Shown piece by piece: positions 53,409 to 63,231 of a DNA stretch of 64,000 nt. Made by a program: the position numbers and the translations under genes. Positions within the stretch are counted from its first letter, which is position 1, and every line of letters begins with the position of its first letter. The DNA comes from Macrosoma leucophasiata. Lineage: Eukaryota; Arthropoda; Insecta; Lepidoptera; Hedylidae. The notes beneath the pieces were generated by a model, which was given only the letters and a program-made list of their open reading frames with translations, searched no databases and was not told the origin of the DNA. The stretch is from contig JAWQUS010000025.1 of assembly GCA_036365455.1 (NCBI GenBank), positions 22,108,001 through 22,172,000 of the forward strand, read 5' to 3'.

Positions 53409-53780
53409 GAAGCGCGCATGGCCCAGCGGCTGGTGTAGATCGTAAGCGATCTGCTCGGTTAAGCACTACGGACGCGGTCGGGTAGTGTAATGGGTGACCG
53501 CTAGTGGCAAATTAAATGCGCGTTTCCGTGCTTCGGAGGGCACGTTAAGCCGTCGGTCCCGGTTGCTATCGATAGATAGCAGTCGTTAAACCTTGTCGGA
53601 GGCCTTATGGGCGGTTTGAAAACATCCGACAGCGGGTTGGCCACTAACCCACCCACCTCTACCAATCCGCATTGGAGCAGCGTGGTGAAGTAAGCTCCAG
53701 GCCTCCCCCCAAAAAGGGGAGAGACTCGTGCCCAGCAGTGGGACGTATAATGGGTTGCCATTATTATTATTATTATTATA
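53409..53780 (+). mobile_element. 5S-SINE, complete
   Basis: The head GATCTGCTCGGTTAAGCAC and ATGGGTGACCGCTAGTGG resembles the 3' half of 5S rRNA (GTTAAGCA and the box C-like GATGGGTGACCGC). The body has GCCGTCGGTCCCGGTTGC and AAACATCCGACAGCGGG. The end GCCCAGCAGTGGGACG is a LINE-type tail followed by an ATT microsatellite. This is the SINE3 layout: Pol III 5S head plus LINE-recognised tail. Confidence 0.82.
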
Positions 53781-53850
53781 TATATATTTTTTTAATTTTA
53801 TGCACAGAAATTATAGATACTTGAATAAGTCCGCCTTGACTTATTTTTTA

Positions 53851-54189
53851 CTAGCCGTGCCCGCGACTACGTCCGCGTAAGCCAATAGATAAAGCCGTAG
53901 ATACTGAACAATTTATGATTGTTCAGTATCTACGGCCGGACGTAGTCGTGGCCGCAGCTAGTATAAAAGCCTAAGTTATTCCTTATTACATAAGCTATCT
54001 GCCAGTGAAAGTCCCGTCGAAATCGGTGCAGCCGTTCCCGAGATTAGCCCCAACAAACAGACAGACAGAAAAAAATTGTAAAAAATGTTGTTTTGGTATA
54101 TGTGCCGTGTAAAAATACACAATAATATGCATATAGTAAAAAGCGGTTACATTATAAACTAACACTCCAATTTTATTTATTTGTATAGA
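53851..54189 (-). mobile_element. Helitron-like element with palindromic 3' end
   Basis: 3' end at the left (CTAGCCGTGCCCGCGACTAC), then a perfect 19-bp inverted repeat (53894-53912 and 53918-53936, 5-base spacer), then an inverted second 3' end (GTAGTCGTGGCCGCAGCTAG). The body matches 37498-37842. Confidence 0.75.
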
Positions 54190-54229
54190 TGTATTCAGCT
54201 TAAGTGATGACTGCAGCCGATGACTACAC

Positions 54230-54372
54230 TAAGCGTGAGATTCACAGACCGCACTACGACTTTACTTTGAGCAAAGTATGCTTAGAACTGTCAGAAATGT
54301 ATGGGTTTTGACAGTTCGAAGCGTACTTTGCTCGAAAGTAAAGTCGTAGTGCGGTCTGTGAATCTCGCCCTT
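54230..54372. mobile_element. Foldback MITE, arms of about 57 bp
   Basis: AGATTCACAGACCGCACTAC to GAACTGTCAGAA is mirrored by TTTTGACAGTTCGAAGCG to CGGTCTGTGAATCTCGCCC with few mismatches and a short loop. A decayed relative is at 32567. Confidence 0.82.
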
Positions 54373-54385
54373 AAACCAAAGGTAT

Positions 54386-54492
54386 ATTTTTTATTATTGT
54401 AATAAAGGTGTAAAGGTGATAAACAAGCATGCAGTTCGGTAATGCGGTGGTGCCTACGCCCTCGAGCTCCTACACTGAAACTCTACCACCAG
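54386..54492 (-). repeat. Family A with large internal deletion
   Basis: The 3' end (AATAAAGGTG to AAGCATGCAGTTC) joins directly to the left module (GGTAATGCGGTGGTGCC to CTCTACCACCAGT). Head arms GAGTTTC and GGAGCTC still pair with two wobbles. A further scrap lies at 54198-54218. Confidence 0.75.
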
Positions 54493-54528
54493 TAAAATAA
54501 TTCTATTCCTAATATGTATATGTGTGTA

Positions 54529-54702
54529 TGTACGGCCCTGTAATTGCCGGCACAGAGGCATAACACCTAAGGCCTCAGGAGTGCTAACGTATATCTGCAT
54601 TTTGATCTTGGTCTTTGTATGGGTGTCTATAGGCTGCAGTCATCACTTAACATCAATGTGAACGGCATGCTTGTTTGCCACTTCCATTAGATTAAAAAAA
54701 AA
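54529..54702 (+). repeat. Family A right module
   Basis: TGTACGGCCCTGTAATTGCC to ATTAAAAAAAAA. Contains the 78-bp block shared exactly with 53107. Confidence 0.85.
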
Positions 54703-55022
54703 CTATGAAAAATCTGCTGATTTGCTTTATGCCTAAAACAGACGTTTTTCCAGCTGCCAACCGAGCATCTCGTACAAATTCGTTTTAGTTAGTTCAGAAA
54801 TATTTTTTAAATAAATAACTCTATATCCTTCAGAGTTGGATAAGAGCAGAATTACCATACAAAAACACTGACTCACATAACACGAGCAACGTTTCACTGC
54901 CAAAACCTTCGTTAACGTTTATCTACCACGCATCTCGCATTTTATTTTGAGAACTTTTACGAACAGAGTTTACTCCATCAAATCGTTAGAGCAAAAAACT
55001 ACGGGCGACCACATAATACTTG
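54703..55022. other. Unassigned AT-rich sequence
   Basis: No recognisable feature. Confidence 0.4.
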
Positions 55023-55413
55023 CAAAAAACCAAGCATGCAGTTCACATCAATGTTAAGTGATGGCTGCAGCCTATAGACACTAACACAAAGACCAAGGTA
55101 AAAATGCAGATGCGTTACCACTCCCAAGGGCTAAGGTGTTATGCCTCTGTACCGGAAACTACAGGGCCATACATTACCACTTGACCGGAACACGATAGTG
55201 CTGAACACTACCATTTAGCGGCGAGTATTTAGCTTATTAGGCATTCACAACTTTAATGATAACTTTAAACCACGTTAAACATAATAACACATCTTATCTT
55301 ACAGTGAATTAGTATCAGTTAGAGATGGTCATAATTTTGTAAATATTTGAAGTGTTTTTTCCGCGCGGTGGTGCCTTCGCCCGCGAGCTCCGTCACTGGA
55401 GCTCAACCACCAG
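55023..55413 (-). repeat. Family A, subfamily with extra segment X, complete
   Basis: Right module, then left module to GCGGCGAGTATT, then X (about 55215-55365), then the rest of the head GCGGTGGTGCCTTCGCCC to AGCTCAACCACCAG. This copy shows that X lies within the A left module. Confidence 0.8.
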
Positions 55414-55550
55414 CAACTACTACATGTTCGTTGACTGTTTTTGTTAAAAAAAAAATGTCATCTGTTGAAATCTATACGTATAGTAATATAACCTCACCTA
55501 TTGAAATCAATAGACACGTACCTACCTATGTATATGCAAAATAAAATACA

Positions 55551-55743
55551 TTTCTAGAGAAACTGAACTAAAACTTTAGTCGATGTGAATGGTAGCGTTA
55601 GTCAATGTGGAGTAATTAATTAGTGGCCACTGAATTAATGTGAGCTTCAAACGTCTGCCGAGTGACGGTTTAATTGGAACTCCCTTTGTTTGTCACTCGG
55701 GTAATTGAATCAAATGTACCCCCATCTATACTAGCATATAAAC
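55551..55743 (+). repeat. Paralogous segment, copy 1 (left half)
   Basis: ACTGAATTAATGTGAGC, AAACGTCTGCCGAGTGACGG and TGTCACTCGGGTAATTGAATC match 58489-58674. The segment resumes at 56547-56592 after the hAT element. Confidence 0.85.
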
Positions 55744-56538
55744 TAGTGATGCGCCGAATAGTGGTTTTACCGAATAACCGAATACCGAATAATATTCGGT
55801 TTAACTTATACCGAACCGAATATTCGGCCGAATTATTCGGTTGACCATTTTATTGTTTTCGGTCCCGGTTCGTTCGGTTTCGGTTGACCATTTTTGCCGC
55901 GTGCGTTTACGCGGCAATACAATAAAATGGTCACACACACACACATATTTTTTATTATATTGTTTGTTGCCACTAGCGGTCATCTATCACACACCCGACC
56001 GCGCCCGCGTCGCTTAACCGAAACCGCGTCGCTTACAAATCTATATACTGTGGCTTAACCGAGCAGATCACTTGTGATCCACTCCAGCCGCGGGGCCATG
56101 CGCGCTTCATACGTAATACCTACTGAGAGTATACTGGGATGGAGCGGGATAGATTGATTTTAATTTATGTTAAAATATAACATTTGAAAAATAAATGCTG
56201 ATTTAAGGTTTAAAATAAATGTTGACTTACTAACTACCTACAGGGCTAAAGGTTTAAGAATATGTTGATTTGAGATTTCAAAATAAATGTTGATTTGTAA
56301 TTTAATTATTTTATTAGTTTTATTCAACACATTCTTTACAGGATTTCTTTGGCTTATAAAATAACCTAAGAATATTTATCTTGTAGTTATATTCGGAGTC
56401 TTGTAGCCAATAAAGTAGAAATATTTGAACCGAATATATTCGGCACCAAAACCGAATAATTCGGCCGAATACGATTAGTGGAAAAGATGCCGAATATGCC
56501 GAATACCGAATACGAACCGAATATTCGGCGCATCTCTA
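55744..56538. mobile_element. hAT element with perfect 8-bp target duplication
   Basis: Termini TAGTGATGCGCCGAATA and TATTCGGCGCATCTCTA, with ATATAAAC on both sides (55736-55743, 56539-56546). Subterminal regions are dense in CCGAATA/TATTCGG repeats. 795 bp, no transposase. The paralogous segment at 58.5 kb has a single ATATAAAC, the empty site. Confidence 0.92.
55963..56113 (-). mobile_element. 5S-SINE head fragments inside the hAT
   Basis: GCCACTAGCGGTCATC, CACCCGACCGCGCCCGCG and GCAGATCACTTGTGATC to GCCGCGGGGCCATGCGCGC match the head of 53409 in reverse, with a small duplication. Confidence 0.7.
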
Positions 56539-56636
56539 ATATAAACATATGCTAGTATAGTTATGGGGAAGTTTTCACAATAACTCGCTAGACTTTACCT
56601 ACTTAAGTAGTTTAAGCGTTCTGGGATCTCGCTAAA

Positions 56637-56839
56637 TCTATACTAATATTATAAAGCTGAAGAGTTTGTTTGTTTGTTTGAACGCGCTAATCTCAGGAAC
56701 TACTGGTCCGATTTGAAAAATTCTTTCAGTGTTAGATAGCCCATTTATCGAGGAAGGCTTTAGACTACAACATTACGCTAAGACGAATAGGAGAGGGTAG
56801 GTAACATTGCACTCCCGCGAAGCCAGGGCGGTCCGCTAG
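56637..56839 (+). mobile_element. Helitron-like element
   Basis: 5' TCTATACTAATATTATAAAG, body CAGGAACTACTGGTCCGATT, 3' GCGAAGCCAGGGCGGTCCGCTAG. Close relative of 46076. Confidence 0.78.
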
Positions 56840-56847
56840 TGTAATAA

Positions 56848-57844
56848 TAGGTTGGGGAAAAAGTCTTTTCGCATTATAAGTATGTATGAACTTGTAATAA
56901 AATCTCTTTGGCTGTAGTATTTGTATCTGGCTGGTTTTGGTATCATTGAAAGTTAAAATTTTAAAGAACATAATTCCAAATTCAAATTAGGCAAATGTGT
57001 GATTTTCATTTGTTTTTCGTACTGTCAAGATGAGTGAATCTAATGAAGAAATTCGATACATTTTAAACTTTTACTACAAAAAAGACAAAAATGCAACGCA
57101 AGCCGCGAAAAAAATTTGCGATGTTTATCGACCTAGTGCAGTGTCTGTGAGAGTAGCACAAATTTGGTTTAAGCGTTTTCAATCCGGAAATTTTGATGTC
57201 AAAGATGCACCTCGCTCTGGTCGCCGCCCTATTACGGATAAAATGGATGCCATTTTTGAAAAAGTGGAGCAAGATCGACATATCAGTAGTTACGACGTAG
57301 CTGAAGAACTGAAGAAATTGATTACAAAACAGTTTTGGCGCATTTGAAAAAAGCTGGGTACAAAAAAAGCTCGATATTTGGGTACCTCACGAGCTCACTG
57401 AAAGAAACCTAATGAACCGTGTACTCATTTGTGATTCTTTATTACGACGTAATGAAACCGAATCATTTTTGAAGAAGCTGATAACTGGTGATGAAAAGTG
57501 GACTACGTACGACAAGAACGTGCGAAAAAGGTCGTGGTCAAAGGCCGGTCAGGCTTCACAGACTGTGGCGAAACCCGGGTTAACTCGCAATAAGGTGATG
57601 TTGTGTGTGTGGTGGGATTGGAAGGGCATTATTCATTATGATCTATTACCACCAGGCAGGACTATCGATTCTGAACTCTACTGCGAACAACTGATGAGAT
57701 TAAAGCAAGAAGTTGAGAGAAAGCGGCCGGAATTGATCAACAGAAGGGGTGTGGTGTTTCATCATGATAACGCTAGACCTCATACATCTATAGCCACTCA
57801 GCAAAAATTAAGAGAGTTTGGCTGGGAGGTGTTAATGCATCCGT
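56848..57844 (+). pseudogene. mariner transposase, frameshifted and 3'-truncated
   Basis: The left terminal repeat is TAGGTTGGGGAAAAAGTC. The frame opens at ATG 57030 and reads an N-terminal helix-turn-helix region (FYYKKDKNATQAAKKIC, AQIWFKRFQSGNFDV). A 2-base insertion near 57320 and another 1-base shift near 57375 break it. KLDIWVPHELTERNLMNRV resumes, then LITGDEKWTTYD with catalytic Asp 1, and VVFHHDNARPHT with Asp 2. The copy ends at LREFGWEVLMHP, before Asp 3, where a family A fragment begins. The right terminal repeat is gone. The mariner assignment rests on the GDEKW and HDNARPH signatures and the TIR. It cannot encode an active enzyme. Confidence 0.9.
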
Positions 57845-57952
57845 TCACATTGATTTTTAGTGATGCGTGCAGCCTATAGATATCTAGACAAAGACCAGAG
57901 GTGAAAATGCAGATGCGTTGCTACCCCTGAGACCTTAGTTGTTATGTGATGA
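57845..57952 (-). repeat. Family A right-module fragment
   Basis: CATTGATTTTTAGTGATGCG to GAGACCTTAGTTGTTATGTG, B-type spelling. It replaces the mariner 3' end. Confidence 0.7.
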
Positions 57953-57956
57953 TAAC

Positions 57957-58105
57957 AGTTATTACCAGCCATACATTGCATACATGCGAATACCCACGAT
58001 TCGCCGTTTACGTTTTGACCCCACAGGTTGCGAGCCTGTTGAAATCTCCAAACTAGCAAACGCCGAGGTAACGGGAACCTTTGACGAAATGGAAAAATCC
58101 CAATA
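57957..58105 (-). mobile_element. T-SINE fragment
   Basis: CATACATGCGAATACCCACG and GAGCCTGTTGAAATCTCC to AATGGAAAAATCCCAATA. Both ends missing. Confidence 0.65.
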
Positions 58106-58488
58106 CAGAATGTTTGCGCATTTCTTGCTTCGATAAGTCGTAGTAAAGGTAAATATCCTGTTATATGTAGGTATTTATTAAGGGAGAAACTTTTTATCTT
58201 CGCATTTTGGGGACTAAAGATTAGAAAAACAAAATAAAATAGATTTTTTTTTTTAATATTTAAGTGGATGTATTTAATATCTTTAGTCCAAATATCCTTT
58301 GTAAAAACCTTAAACTATCTTAAAATTAATATCATAATATCTTAATCTTAATTTATTATTTTAGGTTTTTTTATCTATAGATTACTGAAAACCCTTATAA
58401 AACCCGTAAGAAATTTCTTCATTGTATCGAACTATCTGCGAAACTATCCGCGCAAGTTTTGATGAAATCTATGCGTATTTTAAAAATA
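58106..58488. other. Unassigned AT-rich sequence
   Basis: No recognisable feature. Confidence 0.4.
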
Positions 58489-58711
58489 GAATTCAATTTC
58501 GAGAACAATGGAACTAAAACGTTAGTCGATATAAAGGTAACGTCAGTCGGCGCGAGGTAATTAATTAGCGGGCACTGAATTAATGTAAGCTACAAACGTC
58601 TGCCGAGTGACGGTTTAATTGGGACTACGTTTGTTCGTCACTCATGTAATTGAATCATCATGTTTATCTTATATAAACAGACGTAGTTATGCGAAAGTTC
58701 CCACTAACTCA
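58489..58711 (+). repeat. Paralogous segment, copy 2 (empty site)
   Basis: Matches 55551-55743 plus 56547-56592 at roughly four bases in five. At the hAT position it reads CTTATATAAACAGACG, with a single target sequence. An S pair is inserted at its right edge. Confidence 0.85.
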
Positions 58712-58720
58712 CCTGTAGTT

Positions 58721-59158
58721 GTTTTTATATTATTTCGCATTAACACATGCTTGTGAAATATATTTTATTTTTAAAGTAAAATGGAAAGAAAAATTTGACT
58801 TCAGGCGAGACTCGAACTCGCGACCTACTGGGAATCTAGTCCAGCCGCTCTTCCAATTGAGCTAGAAGTCGCTTTTACCCTTAATAATTGACAATTATAA
58901 AGGGTAAAAGCGACTTCTTTACGATATTCAATAAACTGCAAAGTCTATTGTATCGGTTGCTTAACTAGCATAGTTGGCAATAGATGGCGCTGCTGCTACC
59001 ATAAAGCAACGCAATAGATGTGAAGGAAAGATTTGACAAATCGGGCAGGGCTTCAGTAGCTCAATTGGAAGAGCGGCTGGACTAGATTCCCAGTAGGTCG
59101 CGAGTTCGAGTCTCGCCTGAAGACAAATTTTTCTTTCCATTTTTCTTTAAAAATAAAA
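58721..59158. mobile_element. S element, head-to-head pair with 12-bp target duplication
   Basis: A minus-strand S unit (58721-58886, box B as GAGACTCGAACTCG) is joined to a plus-strand unit (58887-59158, GTTCGAGTCTC) through inverted linker TAAAGGGTAAAAGCGACTTC. TCACCTGTAGTT lies at 58709-58720 and 59159-59170, bracketing the pair as one insertion. Confidence 0.9.
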
Positions 59159-59170
59159 TCACCTGTAGTT

Positions 59171-60110
59171 TATGTTGTCTTAGGATCTTTTACATTTTAA
59201 GTCTAGTATTCAGCGAAGAATATAACTTTTATAGTTTGAGCACTGAATTCTAAAATTCCCTAAAACCTTTCTTGATTACGACTCACCTTAGGGAAATCCA
59301 TCCATCCAAATATTATTCCATGTTTATGCAAATATAGATTAAGGAATTAGGATAGCGGAATATTAATTAAAAACCACCAACGCACAAAACTTTAACTCCT
59401 AAGTCCACTTTACCCCTGACGTAGCTTTCACCAGTTAATCTTGCCATGTTTACAGCAAAAAAGCGGCCAAGTGCGAGTCGGACTCACGTGACAGGGTTCC
59501 GTGCATTCAAGGAATCTTAAATACCATAGACTTCTTTGACTGTATTCTGAACTATTTTGTTTTTTTTCTTATAGAAATTTTAGGCACAGTACCTAAAATA
59601 AGGAAGCTGTCAATTATCGTCTGTTTTCTTAAATAATGTGAATATAATTTACAATAATAAATATAATTTTCCTCATGACGAGAATCTCGTGAAGGCTAAG
59701 AAGGATAAATGATTAAAATATCGTGTTGAAGACCCTGCCAGGTCTGTATGGATTGTATGTGGACTGTAATTATCTGCTGGTGAGGAGTCCGAAGGTTTGC
59801 AAAGATTAAAAAGCTAAGTCTTCGTGTTGAATGCAATTTATTGCTGCGTGTATTACAAACGGTAACAGTAAAAAAGCGAGTGTCGATACAATGACAATTG
59901 GTGGGGGAGGTGCGGGCGCGGCGGCAGCCTCCCACCCGCACGCACTATTATGTATTATACTTAACATATCGGGATGTAACTCACGAGATTAAAATAAAAC
60001 TATAAAAATAATTTTGGAAGCCCTGCTTTCCGATTTATTACACAATTTAGTTTGCAAAACTATTTTAAATTCCCTACATTTTTCTAAAGCCGCTTACCAT
60101 TTTCTTTTTC
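59171..60110. other. Long stretch without a recognisable gene
   Basis: 59459-59530 carries GCGGCCAAGTGCGAGTCGG and CAGGGTTCCGTGC, a terminus related to the G family. Nothing else recognised. Confidence 0.4.
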
Positions 60111-60113
60111 ATG

Positions 60114-60325
60114 ATACCGCTGGTAGAGAATGCTTTAAGCGTTAATTCCGCCATTTGTTGTCCGATATTAATATTGTCCATTATGTAACTCATCCTTATG
60201 AGTTACATAATGAACATTCATAATCGTTGACTTTCTGTTCTAACCACTGGTTGACTGGGAGATAATGCCGAGGGGCATTAAGTCCGCCATATGTACTTCT
60301 CATATGCATTAAATAATAAATTAAT
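60114..60325 (+). repeat. Two LINE 3' tails in direct repeat, with a palindrome between
   Basis: The first tail starts CGCTGGTAGAGAATGC, the second TTGACTGGGAGATAATGCCG with GGCATTAAGTCCGCC. Between them, CATTATGTAACTCAT (60179-60193) is exactly mirrored at 60198-60212. Confidence 0.6.
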
Positions 60326-60679
60326 GTAAATCAGTGACCCAGTACTTTATGAGAAAATCGGCCGCAGCAGACAGAAAGACAGGCGAGTAATCTTAATAAA
60401 AGAGTTTTTTTTCTTTTCTATTTACGGGGCCCCAAAAAGTCTTTATTGAAGCATATTTCCATACCAATGAACCTGCCTTTTTAAACAGACCAATCCTTTG
60501 AGCGCTTTGATCGCAAATCGGCCCCAAATCCAACTTTATAAATAAGCGGGATTGTTAAATTCTGCGGACATTTTATTGCTCCCGATCCAGTCGACATGAT
60601 CGTTAGAAAAATACAAAATGGATCGTAAAAACCCCGTGAAAATAATCTGTGGATCGTGTTCAATTCTTTTTTATCTCAT
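60326..60679. other. Unassigned AT-rich sequence
   Basis: No recognisable feature. Confidence 0.4.
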
Positions 60680-60909
60680 GAAATAGCAACAAGTATACAA
60701 TTCACATTAATGGTAAGTAAATCCTGTAGCCTATGAACATCTACATACTCCTAGGCTTCTCGTGACTCTGTGCTGGAAATTACACAGGCGTGAATAACTA
60801 TTTAACAGGAACACGATAGTGCTGAACACTACCATTTGGCAGTAGATATGTTAGGTAATGCTGTAGTGCCTACGCCCTCGAGCTCCTACAGTGGAGCTCT
60901 ATCACCCGA
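60680..60909 (-). repeat. Family A, subfamily B
   Basis: TAGCAACAAGTATACAATTC to GAGCTCTATCACCC. Head hairpin exact (GAGCTCC with GGAGCTC); outer stem weakened. Confidence 0.75.
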
Positions 60910-60921
60910 GAAGCATAATGT

Positions 60922-61186
60922 TCTCATGAAATGGCAACAGGCATACAGTACACGTTGATGGTAAGTAAATCCTGTAGCTTTTAAACATCTGAATAAAAAG
61001 AAGCGTGCGTTGCCATTCATGAGGTCTTAGAACTAAGACCTCATGAATGGCAACGCATCTACTACTAGCCGAAAATTACAGAGTCGTGCATTACCATCTA
61101 ACCAGAACATAACCATTTGTCGGCATATAGATTAAGTGAAGCGGTGGTGTCTACGCCCGCGACCTCCGTCGCTAGAGCTCTACATG
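60922..61186 (-). repeat. Family A, subfamily B, with internal palindrome
   Basis: GGCAACAGGCATACAGTAC to CTAGAGCTCTAC. Arms 61006-61030 and 61033-61057 (25 bp, exact, 2-base spacer) duplicate TGCGTTGCCATTCATGAGG in reverse. Confidence 0.78.
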
Positions 61187-61249
61187 TATTCATTAGGCAC
61201 GTTCATACGAGCATACTGCTGAGATATCGACGCACCAGTTTAATGGTGC

Positions 61250-61424
61250 GCGAACCACTCCTGAGGCCTAAGGTGTTATGCCTCTGTGTCGGAAATTACG
61301 GGGCTGTACATTACCCCCTGACCGGAACACGATAGTGCTGAACACTACCATTTAGCGGCAAGTATATTAGGTCATACGGTGGTGCCTACGCCCGCGAGCT
61401 CCGTCACTGGAGCTCTACCACCAG
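61250..61424 (-). repeat. Family A lacking the 3' half of the right module
   Basis: GCGAACCACTCCTGAGGCC to CTCTACCACCAG. No T-tract; the head is consensus. Confidence 0.82.
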
Positions 61425-61426
61425 TA

Positions 61427-61861
61427 AGTAAGTATTCTTAACATTTATAATAATGAATTAAAATTTTTGAAGAGAAATAGACAGGACATTTTACACAGAC
61501 AAGGCAGAAACAATTAATTAGCCACCATCGAGTTACGCTACAGTATTCGGTAGTAAGTTAAATAAGTAGATAAAATATAAGACAATATTTCATTCATAAT
61601 CTCTCACAAAATATCTACAAATTAACTTGCAATTAATCTGAATTAAACTTTATAACTTTATCTGTGAGACGTTGTCCATTATTCAAAATTAGTAAAACAA
61701 ATTTAGATGTTCCAAACTTGGACGGATCCTGCGAAAAATGTGTTATTTCTATCTCAATGAGCCTTTTTTTCTAGCGCTCGTAAGAATTGGACAGAGATTA
61801 ATTAATAAAATTAATTGTTCTTCATATTCCAATTCAACTTTTCTACATACCGTAATATCTT
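61427..61861. other. Unassigned AT-rich sequence
   Basis: No recognisable feature. Confidence 0.4.
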
Positions 61862-61863
61862 AT

Positions 61864-61914
<51 letters not shown>

Positions 61915-61925
61915 ATATATATATA
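61862..61925 (+). repeat. TA microsatellite
   Basis: About 64 bases of TA with a GTGTATATA interruption near 61911. Confidence 0.95.
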
Positions 61926-62189
61926 TTTATATTTAAATTCAATTCATTGCTGTTCTTTGCCTAATTTTTACGCATATTTATAATCTAGAGAATATATTTA
62001 AAGGCCGCAAGTATTTTTTCATATATTTTTTTAATTCAAACTTTGTATTATCGCCACTTACTTACTTACTAGTAAGTTTAATAATTCAATTCCACTATCT
62101 CGATCGGCCTTACGGGCAACAAGCCCAAAAAAGTGGCTTACTAAAGTTTACGTTTTTCGCAGTATGAATGAATTTATGTTATACCTACT
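61926..62189. other. Unassigned AT-rich sequence
   Basis: No recognisable feature. Confidence 0.35.
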
Positions 62190-62374
62190 ACGAGTATAAT
62201 GTTATAAATGTGAAAGTGTCTGTCTCTCTGTCTGTCTGACTGTTACTGTTTCACGTCCAAACGACTGAACCGATTGTAATGAAATTTGGTACAGAGATAG
62301 AGTTGAGTTTGAGAAAGAACATAGGCAACTTTTCAAACGAAATCCACGCGGGCGAAGCCCCTGGCAACAGCTAG
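62190..62374 (+). mobile_element. Helitron-like element
   Basis: 5' part ATAATGTTATAAATGTGAAAG, body GAAATTTGGTACAGAGATAG, 3' GGGCGAAGCCCCTGGCAACAGCTAG. Same family as 46274. Confidence 0.72.
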
Positions 62375-62798
62375 TCTTTTTATATAAATGAAGATTTATT
62401 TATTTAAAAAAGGTCCTATCCTCTCTCAACTGGCAATGCGATTATTCACTATAGACTGTAGGTATACATAATTTAACTATGCGTAACCGAAAAGATTTAC
62501 ACGAGCATAAAATATTTTCTATCTTTCTTTACCACTGATTCCAATAAGTTTGATAATAAAGTATCGCCGTATTTTACACAAGAGCAAACCAATTCAAAAC
62601 CCAATAATACGACACACATGTTTAATAGACTGTTAAGGACTGTTTACGGATTTGAAAAGGAAAAAGTGTCAAAAAGTTCCATTAATCGTACTTTGACGAC
62701 AGCGGTCTATTTACTCGCGAGTACGTCGAGGCAAAAAAATATAAAGAACTTTTAATGTAACAGCAATCTTTATACATATACAGCAATCTCTATATCTT
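62375..62798. other. Unassigned AT-rich sequence
   Basis: A stretch near 62655-62715 (AAAAAGTTCCATTAATCG, ACGACAGCGGTC, CGCGAGT) recurs near 63855-63920. It is an unclassified repeat. Confidence 0.45.
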
Positions 62799-63008
62799 AC
62801 TGGTGGTAGAGCTCCAGTGATGGAGCCCGCGGGCGTAGGCACCAACGCATTACCTAATTTACTTGCCGCTAAATGATAGTGTTCAGCACTATCGTGTTCC
62901 GGTCAGGTGGTGACCTTGGTCTTCGTGTGGGTGTCTATAGGCTGCAGTCATCACTTAAAATCAATGTGAACTGCATGCTTGCTTGCCACTTTCATTACAT
63001 AAAAAAAA
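62799..63008 (+). repeat. Family A, right module partly deleted
   Basis: Intact head from ACTGGTGGTAGAGCTCC. After GGTCAGGTGGT it jumps to GACCTTGGTCTTCG and ends ACATAAAAAAAA. Confidence 0.83.
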
Positions 63009-63141
63009 GACAGACAGACGCTCAAATTCCAAAAGTTTTGTTGCTTTCTGTCACTCGTCTTAATCGCCCCCTATCAGTTTTTTGAAATAATATTTAATGT
63101 ACAGACACTCGATTTTTACTATCTTATTTTAAGTATTGATA
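63009..63141 (-). repeat. Helitron-like 5' fragment
   Basis: CGCCCCCTATCAGTTTTTTG and ACTCGATTTTTACTATCTTA match 22780-22856 and 41050-41125. Confidence 0.55.
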
Positions 63142-63231
63142 AAATGACGTTTGTTAGGTTCGGTTGTACATACAAGAATATTTGTTTATTTGGACATGGA
63201 ATACCTATTCTTTGCAATATTTAATTTTGGA

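Noticed and set aside
53501..53761. 86-residue ORF also present at 63243-63500
   Set aside because: It is the antisense of the 5S-SINE body; its recurrence reflects the repeat.
1976..63008. Reading family A as an LTR or Helitron family
   Set aside because: It has a poly-A tail, no terminal direct or inverted repeats and no CTRR end.
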